Shown piece after piece: positions 7,893 to 16,728 of a DNA stretch of 64,000 nt (within the stretch, counting starts at the first letter, position 1; every line of letters begins with the position of its first letter). A program made the position numbers and the translations under genes. This stretch comes from Spirochaetota bacterium (lineage in GTDB: Bacteria; Spirochaetota; Spirochaetia; Treponematales; UBA12059), in the NCBI GenBank assembly GCA_018262985.1, contig JADFDI010000001.1, forward strand, positions 389,027 to 453,026. The letters run 5' to 3'. The notes under the pieces were generated by a model. The model searched no databases. It had not been told where the DNA came from and worked only from the letters and a program-made list of their open reading frames with translations.

Positions 7893-8633
7893 TTACATGG
7901 AAGCCTGGTTTTCCGCGCGCGCGACGGGATAGCCGGGGAACGCTGACCAGAGCGGCTCGTCGGCGGGGAGGGGCGCTTCGATCTCGAGGGCCGGGGTCTT
8001 CCCGACCGGGGGCAGCGAGAGCTTCCAGGCGTGCAGCATCACCAGGCCGTTGCCGCAGCTGCGGCGCGCCCCGTACTTGAGGTCGCCGCGGATCGGAGAA
8101 AGCCCCGCGGCCAGCTGGGCCCGGACCTGGTGGTGGCGCCCGGTCAGCAGCTCGACCTCGACGAGCGCGTAACGCTCGGAGAGGGCCGCGCGCCGCCAGG
8201 CCAGCACGGCGATCTCCGACGGCACCGCGCGCCCCGCGCGGGCGTCGGCTTCCCAGCCCGCGGCCAGCGCCGGATCCACCGACTCGACTCGCGAGACGTT
8301 GCGCCTGCCGTCATGCCGGAGCCGGTGGACGAGGACGCCCGTTTCCGCCTCGGGCGCGCGTTCCACGACGGCCAGGTATATCTTGCGCACCTTGCGGAGC
8401 CGGAACGCCTCCGAAAGGATCGCGGCGGCCTGGGCGGAGCGGGCGAAGGCGAGGGCCCCCGTCACGCGGCGGTCGAGGCGGTGCGGCGCCTCGAGGAAGG
8501 CGCAGTCGAAGCGTTGGGCTACCATCGCCCGGATGGAGGCGTCGCCGGAGGGGTCGGGGGCGGCGGGGACGTTCGCGAGCTTGTCCACGACGACGAGGCG
8601 GGGATCGATATGAAGGACGAGGTAGGGTTCCAC
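7893..8633 (-). CDS. RluA-family pseudouridine synthase
   Basis: With the GTG start at 8633 the product has 246 residues. HRLDRRVTGAL near residue 51 is the RluA-family motif II with the catalytic Asp (D54). KIYLAVVE and LLTGRHHQVRAQLA are the following conserved blocks. It should isomerise uridines in rRNA or tRNA. There is no N-terminal S4 domain, so it is a short RluA-type enzyme. An ATG further upstream at 8744 would add 37 Arg/Gly-rich residues and overlap the divergent gene's TATAAT. The GTG has a TACACT seven bases upstream, as in other leaderless genes of this window, so I prefer it. Confidence 0.8.
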   Translation of the reverse strand: MEPYLVLHIDPRLVVVDKLANVPAAPDPSGDASIRAMVAQRFDCAFLEAPHRLDRRVTGALAFARSAQAAAILSEAFRLRKVRKIYLAVVERAPEAETGVLVHRLRHDGRRNVSRVESVDPALAAGWEADARAGRAVPSEIAVLAWRRAALSERYALVEVELLTGRHHQVRAQLAAGLSPIRGDLKYGARRSCGNGLVMLHAWKLSLPPVGKTPALEIEAPLPADEPLWSAFPGYPVARAENQASM

Positions 8634-8717
8634 GCTCCGGAGTGTAGCCCGGACGGCCGACTCGAGGCGAGAGGCGTCGCGGCCCGAGCCGCGCTGGCGT
8701 CCGCCCCTTCCCGCGCG

Positions 8718-8723
8718 TATAAT
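8718..8723 (+). promoter_or_regulatory. Perfect -10 box (TATAAT) of the histidine kinase gene
   Basis: TATAAT at 8718-8723 lies 32 bp before the ATG at 8756. The -35 region (CTGGCG, 18 bp upstream) is weak. Confidence 0.5.
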
Positions 8724-8755
8724 GGTCCCGAAAGACGTGGCCATGGGGGACCCGG

Positions 8756-10372
8756 ATGGGCGTACGGTTGCGCGCGGACGGCTCGCGAGGAAGGAGCGCC
8801 CTCCTGCTCTCCGTTCTCGGCGCGAGCGCCGCGATCGCGTGGACGGCGGTGCTGCTCGGGGCTTACAGCGAGCGGCGCGAGCTGATCGCGGGCGCCGGCA
8901 CGGAGGTGGAGCGGCTGGCCCAGATCGCCGCCGAGCAGGTCGGCGGCATCCTCAACGAGGTTCGGGTCTACCTCGGATTCCTCGACGCTTGGCTCGCCGA
9001 CCACCCCGAAGCCGATCCGCGCACCGACCCCCGCTTCGTGCGTCTCGTCGACAAGCTCCGCGAGAACGCGCGGTTCCGCATCGACGTCAGGCTCGTTTCC
9101 GCGGACGACGGCCTCTTCTACATCCCTTCGACCGAGCTCTCGGCGCCCCTGGCCGACGTAGGCGACCGCGAGTACGTCCTGGCGCAGAAGGACGACGAGA
9201 CCCGCGGCTTCTACGTCGCGGGACCGGTGCTGAGCCGCGTGACGGGCATCTGGGGCATTCCGGTCTCCTACCCGCTCTCGACGCGGAACGCCGGCATGGC
9301 CGTCATCTTCGCGGCCATCGAGTTGCCGCCGCTCCACGACCTGTTCGAGACCATCCGCCCCAAGCCCGACGGTTCCGTCTCGCTGCTGCGTTCGGACGGC
9401 GTGCTCATGACGCGCCTGCCGTTCGACGCCGGGAACCAAGGCAGGAGCTACGTCGACGATCCGTCGTGGCGGGCCCGGGCCGAAGGCGCCAGGCTCGGCG
9501 CCTCCCCGATCGACGGCCGCGAGCGGGTCATCGCGTTCAGACCGGTCGGGAAGGTTCCGCTTGAAGTCGGCGTCTCGATGGGCATGAATGCCATTCTCGA
9601 CCCTTGGGAATCCTCCATGCGCTCCCGGATCGCGGCCCTGGCCGGCGCCACCGCGATCCTTCTCGCGCTCGGCTTGAGGCTGCTCCATGAATGGAAGCAG
9701 GTGGCCGAGTCGAACCGCTACATCGGGGCGCTGAACGCGGAGCTCGAGCGGAGCATCGCGCTGGCGAAGGCGCGGCTCGGCGAAAAGGAGCTGCTCATCC
9801 GCGAGACCAACCATCGGGTAAAGAACCACCTCGCGCAGATCGTCTCGCTGGTGGACCTCTCCAGGAGCGCCGATCCGGAGACCGCGCTCGGCGCCATCAA
9901 GAGCCGGATACTCGGCTACGCCCTCCTCTACGAAAAGCTCTCGTACCGCGAGGGCGACGCCGACGAGCTGGACCTCGCCGTCTACCTCCGAGATCTGGTG
10001 GGAACCGTGGTGAACGTGACCCCGTCGGCGATCCCGGTCGACTTCCGCTTCGAGGCCGAGCCGACGGTCGTGTCGCCCAGGAAGTGCACGTCCTTCGGTC
10101 TCGTGGTCGCCGAACTCGTCACGAACTCGATCAAGCACGCGGGCGACGGCCGATCCTCGCTCGCGCTGGGCGTCTCGGTCAGGCCCGAGGCGGGCGGGCG
10201 GGCGTCGCTCGTCTACACGGACGACGGCCCGGGCTTCGACTGGACCGCCGCGATGAAGGACGCCGGGGGGAAGGGGATCGGAATGATACTCATCGACACC
10301 ATGCTGGCCCAATACGGGGGAAGCATCGAGTACTCGGGATCGGGCGGTTCCCGCTTCGCCATCGTGATGTAG
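8756..10372 (+). CDS. Membrane sensor histidine kinase, HisKA_2 type
   Basis: The product has 538 residues: TM1 (about 14-36), an extracytoplasmic Cache/PDC-like sensor (about 40-285), TM2 (about 293-312), then a short coiled linker. The phosphotransfer block is ETNHRVKNHLAQIVSLVDLS with His353. The HATPase_c domain has the N-box VVAELVTNSIKHA near 450-462 and the G-box DDGPGFDW and GGKGIGM. HisKA_2 kinases use this HRVKN motif and often pair with response regulators lacking classical DNA-binding domains. No regulator gene is adjacent, so it is an orphan kinase here. The start has a GGGGGA ribosome-binding site. Confidence 0.88.
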   Translation: MGVRLRADGSRGRSALLLSVLGASAAIAWTAVLLGAYSERRELIAGAGTEVERLAQIAAEQVGGILNEVRVYLGFLDAWLADHPEADPRTDPRFVRLVDKLRENARFRIDVRLVSADDGLFYIPSTELSAPLADVGDREYVLAQKDDETRGFYVAGPVLSRVTGIWGIPVSYPLSTRNAGMAVIFAAIELPPLHDLFETIRPKPDGSVSLLRSDGVLMTRLPFDAGNQGRSYVDDPSWRARAEGARLGASPIDGRERVIAFRPVGKVPLEVGVSMGMNAILDPWESSMRSRIAALAGATAILLALGLRLLHEWKQVAESNRYIGALNAELERSIALAKARLGEKELLIRETNHRVKNHLAQIVSLVDLSRSADPETALGAIKSRILGYALLYEKLSYREGDADELDLAVYLRDLVGTVVNVTPSAIPVDFRFEAEPTVVSPRKCTSFGLVVAELVTNSIKHAGDGRSSLALGVSVRPEAGGRASLVYTDDGPGFDWTAAMKDAGGKGIGMILIDTMLAQYGGSIEYSGSGGSRFAIVM

Positions 10373-10412
10373 ATGGCGAGGGACGAGACGGGCTCCGCCG
10401 CGCGGCGGGTTC

Positions 10413-10442
10413 TTGATGCCCGCGCGCGCCCCGTCCTATAGT
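10413..10442 (+). promoter_or_regulatory. Promoter of deoD
   Basis: TTGATG (10413-10418), 18 bp spacer, TATAGT (10437-10442). The ATG follows at 10484 with a GGAG ribosome-binding site six bases before it. Confidence 0.6.
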
Positions 10443-10483
10443 TTCCGGGCGGGCGCCCGCGAGGCGCCCCCTCTGGAGCATCG

Positions 10484-11191
10484 ATGAGCATCCATATCGA
10501 AGCCGCCCCGGGCGCGATCGCCGAGGGCATCCTCCTGCCGGGCGACCCCCTGCGGGCCGCTTTCATCGCCGAGAACCTGCTCGAAGGCGCCGTCCAATTC
10601 AACCGCGTGCGCGGCATGTACGGCTACACGGGGTCCTGGAAGGGCCGGCGCGTGTCCGTCATGGGCACCGGGATGGGCCAGCCATCGCTGTCCATCTACG
10701 TGAACGAGCTCCTGCGCGAATACGGCGTGAAGCGGCTCGTCCGGGTCGGCACCTGCGGCTCGTTCCGCGAGGAGCTGCCCGTGCGAGGCCTCGTGCTGGC
10801 CATGAGCGCCTGCACGGACTCGGGGGCCAACCGCCAGCGCTTCCGGGGCATGGACTACGCGCCGACCGCCAGCTGGTCCCTGCTCTCGAAGGCCGCCGCC
10901 GCCGCCGCCGCGCGGGGGGAGGAAGTCCATGTCGGCCCCGTGCTCTCCTCGGACCAGTTCTACAACGAGGACGCGGAGGCCTGGAAGCTCTGGGCGCGCT
11001 TCGGCGTGCTCGCCGTCGAGATGGAAAGCGCCGAGCTCTACACGCTGGCCGCCAAGTACGGCGCCGAGGCGCTGGCCGTGCTGACCGCCAGCGACAGCCT
11101 GGTCACGGGCGAGCTCACCTCCGCCGCCGAGCGGCAGACGGGCTTCCGGAAGATGGCGGAGCTGGCGCTCGACGCGATCACCGCGGACTGA
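10484..11191 (+). CDS. deoD: Purine-nucleoside phosphorylase, DeoD type
   Basis: The product has 235 residues, the usual size of hexameric bacterial PNP. Marks are [14 protein letters not shown] (phosphate binding), [43 protein letters not shown] (ribose-binding MES motif) and [11 protein letters not shown] carrying the catalytic Asp. It cleaves purine (deoxy)nucleosides with phosphate to give the base and (deoxy)ribose-1-phosphate, in nucleoside salvage. It is monocistronic, between its own promoter and the terminator of the convergent SpiroCoCo gene. Confidence 0.93.
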   Translation: MSIHIEAAPGAIAEGILLPGDPLRAAFIAENLLEGAVQFNRVRGMYGYTGSWKGRRVSVMGTGMGQPSLSIYVNELLREYGVKRLVRVGTCGSFREELPVRGLVLAMSACTDSGANRQRFRGMDYAPTASWSLLSKAAAAAAARGEEVHVGPVLSSDQFYNEDAEAWKLWARFGVLAVEMESAELYTLAAKYGAEALAVLTASDSLVTGELTSAAERQTGFRKMAELALDAITAD

Positions 11192-11214
11192 GGCCGCGGG
11201 GCGGAACGTTCCCA

Positions 11215-11268
11215 GCCGAAAAAACCGAAGGCCGTCCTCCCCGCCGCGCGGCGCGAGGGACGGCCTTC
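11215..11268 (-). terminator. Rho-independent terminator of the SpiroCoCo gene
   Basis: On the minus strand an 11-bp perfect stem (GAAGGCCGTCC at 11227-11237 with GGACGGCCTTC at 11258-11268) is followed by CGGTTTTTTCGG. It lies 24 bp after the stop of the minus-strand gene and may also stop deoD transcripts. Confidence 0.8.
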
Positions 11269-11291
11269 CGGTCTCGTTCCGGACGTTCCGT

Positions 11292-14200
11292 CTAGGATTG
11301 GCCGCCGAGCTCGAGGATCAGCTCGACCTCGCCCCGGCTCAGCTTGGTGGTGCGGGCGATCTCCTCGACCTTCCAGCCTTGGTGCGCCAGCTTCCTTACG
11401 GTCTCCTGGACCGACACGGGCGGCGCCCCGCGCTCCTTGCGGGCGCCCGAATCCTCCTTGAGGAGGCTCTGCAGAAGCTTCAGCTGCTCGCTGGCCTGCT
11501 TGTTGATCTCCTCAAGACGGGTCTCGGTGCGGGCGAGCCATTCGCGGGCCTTGCCGAGCTTCTCCATGCGGGCCTCGGCGTCCTTCATGGCGGCGTCCAC
11601 CTCGTCGAGGCGGCCGATGGCGGCTTCCGCCTTGTCCTTCGAGGCGGCGAGCGCCCCGATCGAGCGCTCGAGGACCGCGACGCGCCCGGGCAGCTCTCGG
11701 AGCGAGGACTCGAGTCCGGCCACGAGCTCCTCGAGCTCGCGCGCGGCCTGGAAATTCTTGTCGACCGCGTCCGCCGTGGCGTCGAGCACCACCTGCTTCT
11801 TCTCCACGCGCTCGTACTTCTCGCGCGCCTCCTCGGCGGCCTCGGAAAGCTTCCTCATCTCCGCCTGGATGCGCGTCAGCTCGTCGTCCGTGCCGACGAT
11901 CTGGGCCAGCTTCTGGTCGACGGTCTGGGACACGGCCACGAGCCGGCGGAAGTCCTCCTCCATCGATTCGATGCGCCGCTGCTCGGCGAGGAAGCGGCCG
12001 AGCTTCTGGTTGAGCTCGTCCTCGAGGCGCTTGATCCGGCCCAGTTGGCTGTCGAGTTCCACGAGCTCGGGCTTGCGCGATTCGAGGCGGGCGAGGTCCG
12101 TCTTGAAGCCTTCGATGGCCTGGGCGAGCGCGTCGCGGAGTTCGTCGGTGCGTTCGAAGAGGCCCGTCTGCGCGACGAAGGCCTTGACCTGCCGGTCGAT
12201 CTCGGCCAGGGACGACTCGCGCGCCTTGACCTCCTCCGCCAGGCGGGCGCGGAGGGCCTTCTCCTCGGAGTTGAACTCGTCGAGGGTCTGGCGCGAGTCC
12301 TCGCGGAAGCTCCGCACCGCCCGGCCGATCTCCTCATCGATCTCGAGGGCTTTCTTGCGGGCTTCGTCGGCGGCGAGCGCGGATTTGCGCTCGAAGTCGT
12401 CGAGGGCCTTGGCCGCGCGGCGGCCGAGCTCGGCTTCCATCGAACCAAGCTGTTCCTCGAGGGCGGCGAGCCGTCGGGCGGTATCGTCGCGGCGGGTTTC
12501 GGCGGAAGTCCGCGCGTCCTCGTCCGCCGCCAGCATGGCCTCGAGGCGGGCTCCCGCCTCGCGCTCGGCCGCGCGCAGGCGCTCGGCGGCCTCGATCTTC
12601 CAGCGCTCCAGCTCCGCGGCCGCGAAGCTCGAGGCCGATTCGCGCGCTTCCGCGAAATCCGCCTCGACCGAGGCCCGGAATTCCGCGGTGCCGCGCTCGA
12701 CGGCGCCGATGCGTCCGGCCACCGATTCCTCGAAGGCCCGGGTGCGTTCGTCCACCGCGCCTATGAGGTCGGCGACGCGCGCCTGGAGGGCGCCGACGCG
12801 TTCGCGGGCTTCGTCCGCGGCGCGCGCCTCGGAAGCGATCCGCTCGCGCTCCGCTTCGGAAACCGCGGCCTCGAGGCGGGTCTCGAGCTCGGCCCGCCAC
12901 TCCAGGAGCCTGCGGTCGATCTCGGCGCTGCGCTTGCGGAGATCCTCGAAGAATTCGTCCTCGAACACCTTGAGCTTCTCCGACACGTTGGCGTAGGCCT
13001 GACCCTTGAGGGCCGCGAGGTCCTTCTCCAGCCCGGCCATCAGGCCGCGCAGCTCGGTCTCGCGCGCGGCGAGCCCCGCCTCGAGCTCCCGGCGCCGCCC
13101 GTCGAGCAGCTCGGCGGTCCGCTCGATCTCCGCGGCCACCCGCTCGCGCATCTTTTCGAGGGACTCGCGCAGGGCCGCTTCCATGCGGCCGACGTCTGCG
13201 CTGGCTTCCTCGACGCGTTCGAAGCGGTAGTCGAGGGCCTTGTCGAGCTCGCCGAAGCGCTTTTCGGCCTCGATCGCGACGCGGCGCTCGGCTTCGACGG
13301 TGGCGCTCCGCAGGGCCTGGTCGAGCCGGGCGAACTCGGCGCCGCGCTCCTCGAGGACGCGAGACGCTTCCGCCTGAGCCTCCCTGGCGGCCGCCTTGAT
13401 GGCGGCGGCCAGTTCCTGTCCTTCGCGCCTCCTTTCCTCGAAGCGCTCGCCCATCTCGGACTCGATCCGGGCGGCCTCGTCCTTGAGCGAGGCGGCGAGC
13501 TCGCCGAACTCGCGCCCGCGCGACTCGAACTCCCCGGAAAGCTCCTCCGCCCGCCGATCGGCCTCGGTCTTGAGCGAGTCGGCGCGCAGGGCGAACTCGG
13601 CGGCGCGCTTTCCGAACTCGGCGGCGATCTCGGCGACGTTCCGGTCCGCCTCCGCCTTGAGCGACGACGCGACGGCGGCCAGCTCCTTCCTGCGGGACCC
13701 GAGTTCCGCCGCCGCCTCCACCGCGACGCGCGAAGCCTCCGCCAGCAGGGTTTCGCCGGTGCGCGCCACGTTCTGCCGAACCTCATCCAGTTCCGCGGCG
13801 ACGGCGCGCGCCGTCTGGTCCGCCCCCGAGCGGAGCGCGGCCGAAAGCGCCTCGAATTCCTTCTTCCTCTCCTCGAGCGTCGCGGCGGCCGAGCGCGCCG
13901 CCTCGTCCGCCGCGGAGCGCAGGGACGCGGCGAGCGCCTCGAAATCCTTCTTTTTGGCATCGAGGGCCGAAGCTGCCGCGACGGCCAGGGCCGCGCCGCG
14001 CTCCTCGAGCGCCTTCGCCTCCGCTTCGAGCTCCCCGCGGCCTTCGGCGAGCGTCTCCTTGAGGGAGGCCTTGAGCTCGGCCTGCCGCCGCGCGTAGTCC
14101 TCCTGCACCGCCTTGATGGCTTCGCGGGTCTTGGCCTGGAAGGCGTCCGCGAACTCCGCGGCCTTGGCGTCGATGCGCTCCAGCCGCGATCCGACCTGGT

Positions 14201-15245
14201 TCTCGGACGCGGCGAGCCTGGCGTCGAGGGCCTCGAGGCGTTCGTCCATCCCGTCGGCGCCCGACTTGACGCGGGCCTCGAGCCTGGCGGCGGCCTCGTC
14301 GATGCGCTGCGCGAGCCTCTGCGCCTCGGCCTCCACCTCGCGCGCGCTCTCGGCGAGCATGCCCTCGGACTCGACCTTCCAGTCCGTCTTGAAGGCCTTG
14401 AGCAGGCCCTGGGTCTCGGCGACCTTCTCCCGGGCCTGGTCGCGGAGCTGGGTGAACTTGGTCTCGATGGCCTCCGAGAGCAGCTTGCCGCGCTCGGCGA
14501 TCTGTCCTTCGAGCTTCCGGAACGACTGGTCCTCGAGCTTCTCGGCCTCGGTCCGCGCCTTGCGGAAGGCCTCGCCGAGCAGGGCCTCGAGTTCGGCGAC
14601 CCGCGCCTTCGCGGCGCCCGCGGCCTCCGAATAGCGCGCGGCGACCTTGTCGGACTGGGCCTCGGCGTCCGCCCTGAGGCGCTCGACCTCGGAACCCGCC
14701 CGCTCGAGCTCGGACCGGACCGCGGAGAGCATTTCGTGCCGGGCGGCGTCGAGCGCGGCCGTGTTCTCGTCGGCGAAGCCTTCCTTCAGGGCGGGAATCG
14801 ACTTCTCGACGACCTCGAGCGCCTTGCGGGCCTCCTCCACGCGCCTGACCGCCCGGTCGGTGAACTCGCCCTCCTCGTGGAGCCGCCTCAGGTTCTCGTC
14901 GACGCGGGCGCTCATTTCCATCAGCGCGGCGAGCGACTTGTCGTAATCGCCCAGGCGGGTCGCGATCTCGTCCATGCGGGCGGAGCGTTCCCCGAGGACC
15001 TCCTCGGCCGCCTGCACCCGCTTCAAGGCTTCGCGGGCCGCCTGGTGGCGGACGTCGAGCTCGACGCCGTAGGACTTGAGGTCCTCGGCTCGCTTGTCGA
15101 CGTAGCCGGCCAGCTCGTCGCGGATGCGGTCCGCGAATTTCTTGACTTTCTCGAGCGAGCGGTTCTCGCGGTCGAGGTAGCGGTAGGCCGCGAGGACGAC
15201 GATGACGATGCCGAGGGTGATCAGGTTGCCCGCGTCGAATGGCAT
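11292..15245 (-). CDS. SpiroCoCo family giant coiled-coil protein, membrane-anchored
   Basis: The product has 1317 residues. Residues about 6-22 (NLITLGIVIVVLAAYRY) form one N-terminal membrane helix. Residues about 25-1270 are almost uninterrupted heptad-type helix rich in Ala, Glu, Arg and Leu, with many tandem segments of the type AA..LK.EADR. The last 35 residues (KLAHQGWKVEEIARTTKLSRGEVELILELG) form a compact helix-turn-helix-like unit. This architecture is that of the spirochaete-specific SpiroCoCo proteins. The role is unknown; a scaffold beneath the inner membrane along the cell body is plausible inference. The long Leu/Glu/Gly-rich frame on the opposite strand is an artefact of the same codons. 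Confidence 0.88.
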   Translation of the reverse strand: MPFDAGNLITLGIVIVVLAAYRYLDRENRSLEKVKKFADRIRDELAGYVDKRAEDLKSYGVELDVRHQAAREALKRVQAAEEVLGERSARMDEIATRLGDYDKSLAALMEMSARVDENLRRLHEEGEFTDRAVRRVEEARKALEVVEKSIPALKEGFADENTAALDAARHEMLSAVRSELERAGSEVERLRADAEAQSDKVAARYSEAAGAAKARVAELEALLGEAFRKARTEAEKLEDQSFRKLEGQIAERGKLLSEAIETKFTQLRDQAREKVAETQGLLKAFKTDWKVESEGMLAESAREVEAEAQRLAQRIDEAAARLEARVKSGADGMDERLEALDARLAASENQVGSRLERIDAKAAEFADAFQAKTREAIKAVQEDYARRQAELKASLKETLAEGRGELEAEAKALEERGAALAVAAASALDAKKKDFEALAASLRSAADEAARSAAATLEERKKEFEALSAALRSGADQTARAVAAELDEVRQNVARTGETLLAEASRVAVEAAAELGSRRKELAAVASSLKAEADRNVAEIAAEFGKRAAEFALRADSLKTEADRRAEELSGEFESRGREFGELAASLKDEAARIESEMGERFEERRREGQELAAAIKAAAREAQAEASRVLEERGAEFARLDQALRSATVEAERRVAIEAEKRFGELDKALDYRFERVEEASADVGRMEAALRESLEKMRERVAAEIERTAELLDGRRRELEAGLAARETELRGLMAGLEKDLAALKGQAYANVSEKLKVFEDEFFEDLRKRSAEIDRRLLEWRAELETRLEAAVSEAERERIASEARAADEARERVGALQARVADLIGAVDERTRAFEESVAGRIGAVERGTAEFRASVEADFAEARESASSFAAAELERWKIEAAERLRAAEREAGARLEAMLAADEDARTSAETRRDDTARRLAALEEQLGSMEAELGRRAAKALDDFERKSALAADEARKKALEIDEEIGRAVRSFREDSRQTLDEFNSEEKALRARLAEEVKARESSLAEIDRQVKAFVAQTGLFERTDELRDALAQAIEGFKTDLARLESRKPELVELDSQLGRIKRLEDELNQKLGRFLAEQRRIESMEEDFRRLVAVSQTVDQKLAQIVGTDDELTRIQAEMRKLSEAAEEAREKYERVEKKQVVLDATADAVDKNFQAARELEELVAGLESSLRELPGRVAVLERSIGALAASKDKAEAAIGRLDEVDAAMKDAEARMEKLGKAREWLARTETRLEEINKQASEQLKLLQSLLKEDSGARKERGAPPVSVQETVRKLAHQGWKVEEIARTTKLSRGEVELILELGGQS

Positions 15246-15396
15246 GGAGCGCTCCCGGTTTTTTCAAGCGGCGGCCCGAAACGCCGGCGCCGCCCGTTGC
15301 CGGGATTATATAGCATGAAGGCCCCCGCTGGAAGCGCGAGCGCTTCCGCGAAGCGGGGCGCGACCGGCGGACGCAAGCGGCGGATCCGGGAAAGCA

Positions 15397-15694
15397 TGGG
15401 GGACGAATGGCGCGGGCTTCGTCGCCAGCTCGCTTCGACCCTCATAAAAGGCCCGTCGTCGTCCCTGACGTACCCGTGCCCAGGGCGGCACGGGCTGCCA
15501 TCCGGGCGCCCATCCATGGGCGCCTTGCCGCCGTCCCCTTCGCGGAACCCCCTGTCCCCGCGGGCGTTCCCACCGGCCGCGCCTGGAATTCATCTCACAC
15601 AAAGACACGAAGGCACCAAGACACCAAGGGGAAGATGGGGTTCACGCCCCGGCCGTTACCTTTGTGCCTTTGTGCCTTTGTGCCTTAGTGTGAG
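15397..15694. repeat. Composite intergenic repeat, copy 1: GACGAATGGC module plus CACAAAGG long inverted repeat
   Basis: The first module (GGGGACGAATGGCGCGGGCT, from about 15399) recurs at 37333. The second is a long imperfect inverted repeat with 36-nt arms (15594-15629 and 15659-15694) made of CACAAAGG-like 8-mers and about six mismatches, separated by 29 bp. It fills most of the 548-bp gap between the SpiroCoCo and proC genes. The rest of the gap (15246-15396 and 15695-15793) shows nothing recognisable. Confidence 0.7.
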
Positions 15695-15793
15695 CCCTTC
15701 CTGATGCAGGCTTTTCCTTTCCCGCGGGATCTCGGCGTCCTTACGCGAGACCATCCCCGGCTGTTCGAATCGCGCTCCCGCGTTTAGCTTCGT

Positions 15794-16594
15794 CTATTGG
15801 GCGAGTTCCCTGGAGCGCTTGGCGGCGGCGTCGACGGCGTCCATGACTATGCTGCGGAAGGCGTGGCGCTCTAGGGTGTGGATGCCCGCCATGGTGGTGC
15901 CGGCTGGGCTCGCCACCACGTCCTTGAGCTCGCCCGGGTGCTTGTCCGAATCGAGGATGATGCGCGCGGCGCCGAGCACGGTCTGGGCGGCGAACTCGTA
16001 GGCCAGCTCGCGGGCCATGCCGTTCAGCACCGCCCCGTCCGCGAGGCTCTCGATGAAGAGGAAGGCGAAGGCGGGGCCCGAGCCCGAGAGCGCCGTCACC
16101 ACGTCGAACAGGCGTTCCTCGACGGCGCGCGCGCGGCCCGCCTCGGCGAAGAGGGCGACCACCTCGTCGACCGTCGACTTCGGCACGGATGGATCGGCGG
16201 CGACCGCCGTCATGCCGAGCCCGACGGACATGGGCAGGTTCGGCATGATGCGCACGACCTGCGGCGGCACGGTGAAGTGCCGCTTGATGGCCTCGATGCG
16301 CACCCCCGCCGCCATGGAGACGAGCAGCGATCCGGCGCCGACATGGAGCGCGGCCTCGGAGAGCACCTCGGCCACGGCGTGCGGCTTGACCGCGAGGAGG
16401 AGCCAGTCCGAACGCTCCGCCAGGTCCGCTATGGACGGCGCGACCTCCACGCCGAACTCGGCGGCCAAACGGTCGGCGCGCTCGCGCGTGCGGTTCCACA
16501 GCGCGATGTTCGCGTAGCCTATCGAGGGGCCGAGCGCCTTGAGCATGACCTCGACGATGCGTCCCGCCCCGATGAATCCGATGCGTCGTTCCAT
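15794..16594 (-). CDS. proC: Pyrroline-5-carboxylate reductase
   Basis: The product has 266 residues, normal for ProC. The N-terminal Rossmann fold starts RIGFIGAGRIVEVMLKAL; the family usually has GxGNM here and this copy has GAGRIV. Other marks are LLLAVKPHAVAEVL, VVRIMPNLPMSVGLGMTA and the C-terminal signature DVVTALSGSGPAFAFLFIESL and VASPAGTTMAGIHTLE. It reduces pyrroline-5-carboxylate to proline with NAD(P)H. The ATG at 16594 has an AAAGGAA ribosome-binding site and its own promoter, so it is separate from the TRAP operon upstream. Confidence 0.93.
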   Translation of the reverse strand: MERRIGFIGAGRIVEVMLKALGPSIGYANIALWNRTRERADRLAAEFGVEVAPSIADLAERSDWLLLAVKPHAVAEVLSEAALHVGAGSLLVSMAAGVRIEAIKRHFTVPPQVVRIMPNLPMSVGLGMTAVAADPSVPKSTVDEVVALFAEAGRARAVEERLFDVVTALSGSGPAFAFLFIESLADGAVLNGMARELAYEFAAQTVLGAARIILDSDKHPGELKDVVASPAGTTMAGIHTLERHAFRSIVMDAVDAAAKRSRELAQ

Positions 16595-16617
16595 GGCGTT
16601 CCTTTCCGTAGAGGCGC

Positions 16618-16646
16618 AGTATGGAACGAACGGGGGGCGTTTGCAA
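16618..16646 (-). promoter_or_regulatory. Promoter of proC
   Basis: On the minus strand: TTGCAA (16646-16641), 17 bp spacer, CATACT (16623-16618), then 23 bp to the ATG at 16594. Confidence 0.6.
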
Positions 16647-16671
16647 ACTCCGCGACGCCGCGCCGGGCATG

Positions 16672-16701
16672 AAAAAGGGGGGAATCCGGCGGATTCCCCC
16701 C
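16672..16701 (-). terminator. Rho-independent terminator of the TRAP operon
   Basis: Perfect 11-bp stem GGGGGGAATCC (16677-16687) with GGATTCCCCCC (16691-16701) and a 3-nt loop. On the minus strand it is followed by TTTTT (16676-16672). It lies 27 bp after the permease stop. Confidence 0.8.
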
Positions 16702-16728
16702 TGGAAAGCGCGACGACCGGGCGGCGGC

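Noticed and set aside
11298-15704. A 1468-codon open frame on the + strand rich in Leu, Glu, Gly and Arg
   Set aside because: It mirrors the repetitive codons of the SpiroCoCo gene on the other strand; it has no motif, ribosome-binding site or promoter, and GC bias alone opens such frames.
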